From contig VBDL01000089.1 in NCBI GenBank assembly GCA_005884255.1, positions 1 through 8,934 on the forward strand: a DNA stretch of 8,934 nucleotides, written 5' to 3'. This document shows, one piece after another, positions 1 to 6,626 of this stretch (positions are counted from its first letter, which is position 1; every line of letters starts with the position of its first letter). The position numbers and the translations under genes are program-made. Below the pieces are notes generated by a model. That model worked only from the letters and a program-made list of their open reading frames with translations. It was not told the origin of the DNA and searched no databases. The stretch comes from Betaproteobacteria bacterium (GTDB lineage: Bacteria > Pseudomonadota > Gammaproteobacteria > Burkholderiales > Burkholderiaceae_C).

Positions 1-142
1 CCGCTGCTCGAGTCATTGCTGGCGGCTGCGCGGTCCTGCACCGCCCGCCGTGGTGGCAGCGCGTGCGCCAGTCGTCCCACCGCGCTCCCCCCAGCTGCGC
101 CCCCGTCGAATCACGAGGGGGACTTGTGGGGGAATCTTCGAT

Positions 143-170
143 GCGGTGGGCCGGGAAACTGGCTCACTGC
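143..170 (+). other. 12-bp stem with GAAA tetraloop
   Basis: Positions 143-154 pair continuously with 159-170 around a GAAA loop (155-158). Nine pairs are Watson-Crick and three are G-U (145-168, 149-164, 153-160). GNRA loops are typical of functional RNA and can dock into tertiary receptors. No T tract follows, so this is not itself a terminator. Confidence 0.6.
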
Positions 171-203
171 TTCGGCTGCTGAGAACACCACCCATCCCCA
201 ACG

Positions 204-256
204 CCTTCCCCGTGAGGGAAGGGGCCATGCCCACCCCCCGCCCGCCCGTGGGCGGG
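204..256. repeat. two short GC-rich palindromes, REP-like
   Basis: CCTTCCC (204-210) pairs with GGGAAGG (216-222) around a 5-base loop, and CCCGCCC (241-247) pairs with GGGCGGG (250-256) around GT. C-rich/G-rich palindromes of this kind are scattered between genes in many Burkholderiales genomes. Whether this is a genome-wide repeat cannot be decided from one copy. Confidence 0.4.
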
Positions 257-305
257 AGCGAGGAGTCCGAGCGAGAGGATCAGTTTTCAGGGCAACCCGG
301 TCCGG

Positions 306-348
306 GGCCCGGCTGATCTCTCACGCAAGGAGCCGGGGCCTTTTCGTT
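306..348 (+). terminator. rho-independent terminator, rightward
   Basis: GGCCCGGCT (306-314) pairs with AGCCGGGGCC (331-340) with a single bulged G, and is followed by TTTTCGTT (341-348). On the opposite strand no T run follows the stem, so it would stop rightward transcription entering the window and protect the convergent ACT-domain gene. The upstream arm shares bases 313-314 with an alternative stem (273-283 with 313-322), so the two folds partly exclude each other. Confidence 0.55.
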
Positions 349-363
349 GGCAACGACGAATGT

Positions 364-786
364 TCAGGCCTTCGTCAGGGCCTCGATCGCCCGGTTGGCA
401 TCGTCCAGCGAGTCCACGGCCACGTAGGCCACGAACTGGTTGCCGATCACCGAGGCGGAGAACCCGCGCAGGTTGATGCCCGCATCGGCGAGCTTGAGGG
501 CGAGCTCCGCAGCGCGCCCCGGCCGGTCACGCCCCATGACGCGCACGGAATGCAGGCGTCGCGTGACGTTGAAGCCGACCTGTGCGGCCGCATCGATCTG
601 CCGATCACCCTGCAGCGGCGTGACGAACACGACGCCCGTTCCGGGCTTCTCCGGCGCACGCCGAGCGATGATTGATTGCAGGTCCGCCCCGGCCTCGCGC
701 AGCGCCGCGAGCACGTTCGCAAGCCCGCCGGGAGTGTCTTCGATGGTCGCCGCCCAGACGTCCACGCGTTCCACGAGAAGATCCAT
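364..786 (-). CDS. tandem ACT-domain protein
   Basis: A 140-residue protein made almost entirely of two ACT domains, roughly residues 8-70 and 79-138. Each begins with a beta strand followed by a D-x-PG turn (D17-T-P-G20 and D87-R-P-G90), the classic ACT signature at the ligand-binding interface. Length and layout match the small stand-alone COG4747-type ACT proteins, which probably bind an amino acid or related metabolite; no catalytic domain is present. The start is supported by a strong ribosome-binding site, AAGGAGGG, complementary to 793-800 and 6 bases from the ATG. It is transcribed away from the acyl-CoA ligase gene with a shared control region. From memory, proteins of this type occur beside aryl-CoA ligase and indolepyruvate oxidoreductase genes in other bacteria, which fits this locus. 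The ligand is unknown. Confidence 0.85.
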   Translation of the reverse strand: MDLLVERVDVWAATIEDTPGGLANVLAALREAGADLQSIIARRAPEKPGTGVVFVTPLQGDRQIDAAAQVGFNVTRRLHSVRVMGRDRPGRAAELALKLADAGINLRGFSASVIGNQFVAYVAVDSLDDANRAIEALTKA

Positions 787-817
787 GACAGACCCTCCTT
801 CACTGCTGCGCCTCCAA

Positions 818-846
818 AGCCTAGGTCACCGCAGGTAGCCAATCAA
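818..846 (-). promoter_or_regulatory. candidate promoter of the ACT-domain gene
   Basis: Read on the minus strand, TTGATT (complement of 841-846) is followed after 17 bases by TAGGCT (complement of 818-823). This is a moderate sigma70-like pair, about 4/6 and 3/6 matches. The -10 falls inside one copy of the AAGCCTAGG repeat and the -35 inside the inverted repeat at 837-854. Confidence 0.35.
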
Positions 847-854
847 GTTTGGCT
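837..854. promoter_or_regulatory. 18-bp inverted repeat across divergent -35 boxes
   Basis: AGCCAA (837-842) and TTGGCT (849-854) are perfect inverted arms separated by 6 bases. The right arm is also the proposed -35 of the ligase promoter, and the left arm overlaps the -35 of the divergent ACT-gene promoter. A dimeric regulator bound here could control both genes. The regulator is not identified. Confidence 0.4.
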
Positions 855-877
855 TCGGTGCGCTGCGCACCTAATAT
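849..877 (+). promoter_or_regulatory. candidate promoter of the acyl-CoA ligase gene
   Basis: TTGGCT (849-854), a 17-base spacer and TAATAT (872-877) form a reasonable sigma70-like promoter, with about 4/6 matches in the -35 and a good -10. Transcription would start near 884, giving a leader of about 30 bases that contains the AGGAGGA ribosome-binding site (901-907). Confidence 0.5.
857..871. promoter_or_regulatory. perfect 15-bp palindrome in the promoter spacer
   Basis: GGTGCGC-T-GCGCACC is a perfect palindrome with one central base. It fills the space between the proposed -35 and -10 of the ligase promoter, where a bound repressor, or a spacer-distorting activator, would act directly on RNA polymerase. 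The binding protein is unknown. Confidence 0.45.
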
Positions 878-913
878 CAACTGGGGTCGCGCACAAGCCT
901 AGGAGGAACCGTC

Positions 914-2974
<2,061 letters not shown>

Positions 2975-2991
2975 CGTCGCGGGCGCGTGTC

Positions 2992-3020
2992 TTGAAGTTC
3001 GCCGTGGCGCGGCCTAGGGT
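2992..3020 (+). promoter_or_regulatory. candidate weak promoter of the PEBP gene
   Basis: TTGAAG (2992-2997), a 17-base spacer and TAGGGT (3015-3020) resemble a weak sigma70 promoter. It would give a leader of about 16 bases ahead of the ATG at 3043, containing GGGAG (3032-3036). Read-through from the ligase gene, 68 bp upstream with no terminator between, is equally possible. Confidence 0.3.
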
Positions 3021-3042
3021 TCACAGAATCCGGGAGACGACC

Positions 3043-3507
3043 ATGAAACTGAGTTCGACCGATTTCAGCGCGCAAGGCGAGATTCCGCAGCGGTACACCT
3101 GCGAGGGCGATGACATCGCGCCGGCCCTGGCCTGGAGCGAACTGCCGGCCGGCACGAAGAGCCTCGCATTGATCGTCGACGATCCCGACGCGCCGGACCC
3201 GGCGGCCCCGAAACGCACCTGGGTGCACTGGGTGCTGTTCGACATCCCGCCCGCCAACAGCGGCCTGGCCGAAGGTGGCAAGGCACCGTCGGGCGTGAAG
3301 GAAGGGCTGAACGACTGGCATCGCACCGGCTATGGCGGCCCGTGCCCGCCGATCGGCCGCCACCGCTACTTCTTCAAGCTCTACGCGCTGGACACCACGC
3401 TGCCCGATCTGCAGCAGCCGAACAAGGCGGTGCTGGAGAAGGCGATGCAAGGCCATGTGCTCGCACAGGCCGAGCTGATGGGCACCTACCAGAAGCGTCA
3501 GGTGTGA
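3043..3507 (+). CDS. YbhB/YbcL-family (PEBP, Raf-kinase-inhibitor-like) protein
   Basis: A 154-residue single-domain protein of the phosphatidylethanolamine-binding family, close in length to E. coli YbhB (158 residues). Family hallmarks are clear: D-D-P-D-A-P-D (46-52), T-W-V-H-W-V (59-64) and the G-G-P-C-P-P-I-G-R-H-R-Y region (98-109), followed by F-F-K-L-Y-A-L-D. These residues build the anion-binding pocket. There is no signal peptide, so it is cytoplasmic. I chose the ATG at 3043, preceded by GGGAG (3032-3036), over an in-frame ATG at 2992: the family begins at this point and the extra 17 residues look like translated leader. The bacterial role is poorly defined. Its 3' end overlaps the convergent regulator gene by 10 bp. 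Any link to the neighbouring metabolism is unproven. Confidence 0.88.
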   Translation: MKLSSTDFSAQGEIPQRYTCEGDDIAPALAWSELPAGTKSLALIVDDPDAPDPAAPKRTWVHWVLFDIPPANSGLAEGGKAPSGVKEGLNDWHRTGYGGPCPPIGRHRYFFKLYALDTTLPDLQQPNKAVLEKAMQGHVLAQAELMGTYQKRQV

Positions 3508-4406
3508 CGCGCAGTGCGCGAGGGCTGGCGGTACAAGCGCGTCATCGTCTCGCGCAGCCAGCGGTGGCCGGGGTCGTTGTGCACGCGCCAGTACCAGTGC
3601 AGCCAGACCTGCAGCGGTGGCAGGCCCAGCGGCGCGTCGCTCAACTGCAGCTCGAACTGGCGCGCGAAGCGCATGGCCGGCCGCTGCGGCACGATGGCCG
3701 CGAGATCGCAGCGCGCGAGGATTTCCGGCAGCACGTTGAAGTGCGGCACCGCCAGGCGAATGCGTGATTCCAGCCCCAGGCGGTGGAGTGCCTTGGCCGG
3801 CTCGGCGTGGCTGTTGACGAGCACGAAGTCGAGCCGGCTCAAGGCCTTGCGGCTGCGCAGCTCGCCGGCGCAGGGGTGGCCACGCCGCGTCAGTACCACG
3901 TAGCGGTCTTCGAGCAGGCGCTGGTGCTCGATGCCGTGCAGCTGCGGCAGGTAGCCCACCGCGAGATCGATGCGCGCCTGCTCCATCGCGGGCAGCACGT
4001 CGTCGGGCGCGAGCTGCATCGCCTCGATGCGCACACGCGGCGCGGTCTGCTGCAGATGCTCCATCAGCCCCGGCAGGAACTCGCCTTCGCCGAGGTCGCT
4101 CATGTGCATCACGAAACGGCGCTCCGACGCAGCGGGGTCGAATGCGCCGGTTTCGGTGAGCGCGAGATCGATGGTCTTCAGCGCGGCCTCGACGAAGCGC
4201 GCGAAGTGGTCGGCCTTCGCGGTGGGCGCCACACCGCCGGTGGCGCGCACGAACAGCGGATCCTTCAGCGCCAGACGTAAGCGCGTCAGGCTGTGGCTCA
4301 CCGCCGGCTGCGACAGCCCGACGAGCTCGGCCGCGCGGCGCACGTTGCGCGCGCTGTAGACCGCATGGAAGACGCGCAGCAGATTGAGGTCGAAGCCTTG
4401 ATTCAT
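3498..4406 (-). CDS. LysR-type transcriptional regulator
   Basis: A 302-residue LysR-family regulator. The N-terminal winged helix-turn-helix is plain: D-L-N-L-L-R-V-F at 6-13, then A-A-E-L-V-G-L-S-Q-P-A-V-S-H-S-L-T-R-L-R at 25-44, followed by D-P-L-F-V-R and the linker helix. Residues from about 90 form the effector-binding domain. The N-terminus resembles the NahR/NodD-like subgroup, which often senses aromatic compounds; this is a resemblance only. I chose the ATG at 4404-4406 because the family starts here, although the frame stays open upstream to about 4736 over iorA. No clear ribosome-binding site precedes it. It is divergent from iorA with a 69-bp gap carrying an inverted repeat, so it most likely activates the iorA-iorB-TRAP operon and regulates itself. 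The inducer is unknown. Confidence 0.9.
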   Translation of the reverse strand: MNQGFDLNLLRVFHAVYSARNVRRAAELVGLSQPAVSHSLTRLRLALKDPLFVRATGGVAPTAKADHFARFVEAALKTIDLALTETGAFDPAASERRFVMHMSDLGEGEFLPGLMEHLQQTAPRVRIEAMQLAPDDVLPAMEQARIDLAVGYLPQLHGIEHQRLLEDRYVVLTRRGHPCAGELRSRKALSRLDFVLVNSHAEPAKALHRLGLESRIRLAVPHFNVLPEILARCDLAAIVPQRPAMRFARQFELQLSDAPLGLPPLQVWLHWYWRVHNDPGHRWLRETMTRLYRQPSRTARHT

Positions 4407-4412
4407 GGCACG

Positions 4413-4434
4413 AATCGAATCCGAAAAGTCGATT
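4413..4434. promoter_or_regulatory. 22-bp inverted repeat, probable LysR-type operator
   Basis: AATCGA (4413-4418) and TCGATT (4429-4434) are perfect inverted arms separated by 10 bases. The site lies just upstream of the proposed iorA -35, at roughly -60 to -39, the usual position for LysR-type binding. It is also 7-28 bp ahead of the regulator's own start codon, suiting autoregulation. The regulator encoded next door is the obvious candidate. Confidence 0.5.
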
Positions 4435-4437
4435 TTA

Positions 4438-4466
4438 TGGACGCATGAGCTGCGGCTGCCTACAGT
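4438..4466 (+). promoter_or_regulatory. candidate iorA promoter
   Basis: TGGACG (4438-4443), a 17-base spacer and TACAGT (4461-4466) match sigma70 elements at about 4/6 each. The predicted start, near 4472-4475, lies only 1-4 bases before the iorA ATG, implying a leaderless or nearly leaderless message. A weak -35 adjoining an operator suits an activator-dependent promoter. Confidence 0.4.
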
Positions 4467-4475
4467 GTCCCGCTC

Positions 4476-6626
4476 ATGGAAGTGCAGTTCACCAAGGAGA
4501 TCGCTCAGTTGCGTCAAGGCGCGGGCGAGATGTTCCATGGCGAGGGCATCCTCGCCATCACCAAGGGCCTGCTGCAGGCAGGCGTCGCCTATGTCGGCGG
4601 CTACCAGGGCGCGCCGGTGTCGCACCTGCTCGACGTGATGGTGCAGGCCAGGCCTTATCTCGACGAGCTCGGCGTGCATGTGCAGGCCTGCTCCAACGAG
4701 GCGTCGGCGGCGGCGATGCTCGGCGCCTCGATCCACTATCCGCTGCGCGGCGCGGTGACGTGGAAGTCGGTGGTCGGCACCAACGTCGCTTCGGACGCGT
4801 TGTCGAACCTCGCGTCGCCCGGTGTGCGGGGTGGCGCGCTAATCATCGTCGGCGACGACTACGGCGAAGGCGCCAGCGTGATCCAGGAGCGCACGCAGGC
4901 CTTTGCGCTGAAGTCGTCGATGCTGCTGCTCGACCCGCGGCCCGATCTGCCGCTGATGGTGCGCATGGTGGAGCAGGGCTTTGCGCTGTCGGAAGCGTCG
5001 AACATGCCGGCCATCCTGCAACTGCGCATCCGTGCCTGCCATGTGCGCGGCAGCTTCGAGTGCAAGGACAACATCGCGCCGACACCGTCGATGCGCACGC
5101 CGATGGAGGAGCCCGCGGCCTTCGACTACGCGCGGCTGGCGCATCCGCCGGTGACCTTCGGCCACGAGAAGCTCAAGGGCGAGCAGCGCATTCCGGCGGC
5201 GCGACGCTTCATCGCCGAGCACGGCTTGAACGAGATCATCGACGGCAAGCACGACGACGTCGGCCTCATCGTGCAGGGCGGGCTGTACAACGCGCTGATC
5301 CGTGCACAGCAGCAGTTCGGCCTGGCCGATGCCTTTGGTGCGACGGACATTCCGTTGCTGGTGCTCAACGTGACGTTTCCACTGGTGCCCGAGCAGGTGG
5401 CGGAATTTTGCATCGGCAAGCGCGCGGTGCTCGTGCTGGAAGAGGGCCAGCCGGAGTTCATCGAACAGGAGATCGCCACGCTGCTGCGCCGGCGCGACAT
5501 CCAGACGCCGTTGCATGGCAAGGACCTCCTGCCGCTGGCCGGCGAGTACTCGGTCGAGGTGATCGCGGGCGGGCTGCTCGAATTCGTGCGCCGCCACCTC
5601 ACGCACGTGGACACCGAGCCGGTCCAAGCCTGGCTCGCCGGCAACCGCGAGCGCCGCGCCGCCGTGCCGAAGGCGCTCGAGCGCCCGCTGCCGGCGCGCC
5701 CGCCGGGCTTCTGCATCGGCTGCCCGGAGCGGCCGGTGTTCTCGGCGCTGAAGCTCGCGCAGCGCGAGATCGGCTCGCTGCACATCGCCGCCGACATCGG
5801 TTGCCATGCGTTCGCCACCTTCGAGCCCTTCTCGCAGGGCCACTCGATCCTCGGCTACGGCATGAGCCTGGCCAGCGCCGCCGGCGTCGCGCCGATGATG
5901 CAGCGGCGCACGCTGGCCATCATGGGCGACGGCGGCTTCTGGCACAACGGGCTGCTCACCGGCGTGCAGTCGTCGCTGTTCAACAAGGTCGACGCGGTGC
6001 TGCTGATCTTCAAGAACGGCTACACCTCGGCCACCGGCACGCAGGAGATCATCTCCACGCCGGCCGACGATGCGCGCGCTGCCGCGGCGGACAAGCTGCA
6101 GAGCTTGACGCACACCAACCAGACCATCGAGGCCACGTTGCAGGGCCTGGGCGTGCAGTGGCTGCGCACCGTGCACACGTATCGCGTGGCCGAGATGCGC
6201 AAGACGCTGATCGAGGCCTTCACCACCGACTATGCGGGCCTGAAGATCATCGTCGCCGAGGGGGAATGCCAGCTCGAGCGGCAACGGCGCATCAAGCCGT
6301 GGCTGGCCAGCCTGTTGCAGCGCGGCAAGCGTGTCGTGCGCGTGAAATACGGCGGCGACGAGGACGTGTGCAACGGCGACCACGCCTGCATCCGGCTGTC
6401 GGGCTGCCCCACGCTGACCATCAAGGACAACCCCGATCCGTTGAAGGTCGACCCGGTGGCCACGGTGATCGACGGCTGCGTCGGCTGCGGGCTGTGCGGC
6501 GAGAACGCGCATGCGGCAACGCTGTGCCCGAGCTTCTATCGCGCCGAAGTGATCACGAATCCGAAGTGGCACGAGCGCGTGCTCGATGGCGTGCGTGGCG
6601 TGTTCGTCCGGATGCTGCAAGCATGA
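4476..6626 (+). CDS. iorA: indolepyruvate:ferredoxin oxidoreductase alpha subunit (TPP, Fe-S)
   Basis: A 716-residue large subunit of a 2-oxoacid:ferredoxin oxidoreductase, which decarboxylates an aryl 2-oxo acid and transfers the acyl group to CoA while reducing ferredoxin. The N-terminal pyrimidine-binding domain shows G-Y-Q-G-A-P (42-47) and S-N-E-A (73-76), with E75 the likely TPP-activating glutamate. The second TPP domain has C-I-G-C-P (413-417), then G-D-G (484-486) and N514, the standard metal/diphosphate motif. The C-terminus has a full ferredoxin motif, C668-x2-C671-x2-C674-x9-C684-P, preceded by a three-cysteine motif C632-x5-C638-x5-C644-P. The ATG at 4476 is preferred because family similarity extends to the first residues, but no ribosome-binding site is visible. 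It overlaps iorB by ATGA. Indolepyruvate or phenylpyruvate are likely substrates; the exact one cannot be read from sequence. Confidence 0.88.
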   Translation: MEVQFTKEIAQLRQGAGEMFHGEGILAITKGLLQAGVAYVGGYQGAPVSHLLDVMVQARPYLDELGVHVQACSNEASAAAMLGASIHYPLRGAVTWKSVVGTNVASDALSNLASPGVRGGALIIVGDDYGEGASVIQERTQAFALKSSMLLLDPRPDLPLMVRMVEQGFALSEASNMPAILQLRIRACHVRGSFECKDNIAPTPSMRTPMEEPAAFDYARLAHPPVTFGHEKLKGEQRIPAARRFIAEHGLNEIIDGKHDDVGLIVQGGLYNALIRAQQQFGLADAFGATDIPLLVLNVTFPLVPEQVAEFCIGKRAVLVLEEGQPEFIEQEIATLLRRRDIQTPLHGKDLLPLAGEYSVEVIAGGLLEFVRRHLTHVDTEPVQAWLAGNRERRAAVPKALERPLPARPPGFCIGCPERPVFSALKLAQREIGSLHIAADIGCHAFATFEPFSQGHSILGYGMSLASAAGVAPMMQRRTLAIMGDGGFWHNGLLTGVQSSLFNKVDAVLLIFKNGYTSATGTQEIISTPADDARAAAADKLQSLTHTNQTIEATLQGLGVQWLRTVHTYRVAEMRKTLIEAFTTDYAGLKIIVAEGECQLERQRRIKPWLASLLQRGKRVVRVKYGGDEDVCNGDHACIRLSGCPTLTIKDNPDPLKVDPVATVIDGCVGCGLCGENAHAATLCPSFYRAEVITNPKWHERVLDGVRGVFVRMLQA

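Larger units (their letters stand above)
86..348 (+). ncRNA. candidate structured RNA ending in an intrinsic terminator
   Basis: The plus strand folds into consecutive stems and ends with a stem followed by TTTTCGTT, the layout of a discrete non-coding RNA or a structured 3' untranslated region. The best stem (143-154 with 159-170) contains three G-U pairs. These pair only in plus-strand RNA and become A-C mismatches in the complement, so the signal favours rightward transcription. I compared it by eye with tmRNA, RNase P RNA, 6S RNA, SRP RNA and the cobalamin, TPP, glycine and SAM riboswitch cores and found no match. No convincing promoter is visible in positions 1-85, so it may be the tail of a transcript that starts outside the window. 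Confidence 0.3.
1..363. other. non-coding left flank rich in hairpins
   Basis: I see no credible gene here. The open frames that cross it have no recognisable domain and run antisense into the ACT-domain gene. The stretch is instead full of self-complementary segments: a two-tier C-rich/G-rich stem (86-91 with 128-133, and 100-108 with 114-121), a 12-bp GAAA hairpin (143-170), two small palindromes (204-222, 241-256), a longer stem (273-283 with 313-322) and a terminator (306-348). A short G/A-rich word, GAGCGAG, occurs at 256-262 and again at 269-275. The C-rich hairpins resemble the REP-like intergenic palindromes common in high-GC proteobacteria, so part of this may be repeat debris. Nothing ties it to a named RNA family. 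Confidence 0.6.
817..903. repeat. direct repeat AAGCCTAGG flanking the divergent promoters
   Basis: Identical 9-mers lie at 817-825 and 895-903, 78 bp apart start to start. The first overlaps the proposed -10 of the ACT-domain gene, and the second runs into the ribosome-binding site of the ligase gene. CCTAGG occurs again at 3013-3018, inside the proposed -10 region of the PEBP gene. It may be chance or a promoter-related motif. Confidence 0.35.

Noticed and set aside
1..363. Known riboswitch, tmRNA, RNase P, 6S or SRP RNA
   Set aside because: None of the conserved core sequences I know for these families is present on either strand; only generic hairpins are seen.
16..675. 219-codon plus-strand frame at the left end
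   Set aside because: No domain, Arg/Pro-rich, and it overlaps the ACT-domain gene antisense and the terminator.
2992..3042. Upstream ATG extending the PEBP protein by 17 residues
   Set aside because: The extension does not match the family start and lacks a ribosome-binding site; the ATG at 3043 has GGGAG at a good distance.
3508..3520. Small palindrome CGCGC-AGT-GCGCG after the PEBP stop, as a terminator
   Set aside because: Only five base pairs, no T run on either strand, and inside the LysR coding region.
4407..4736. N-terminal extension of the LysR regulator to 412 residues
   Set aside because: The added part overlaps iorA and its promoter antisense, and LysR proteins begin directly before the helix-turn-helix, as at 4406.
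4839..6620. 593-codon antisense frame over iorA
   Set aside because: His/Arg/Leu-rich shadow translation with no domain; it lies wholly within a well-supported gene.
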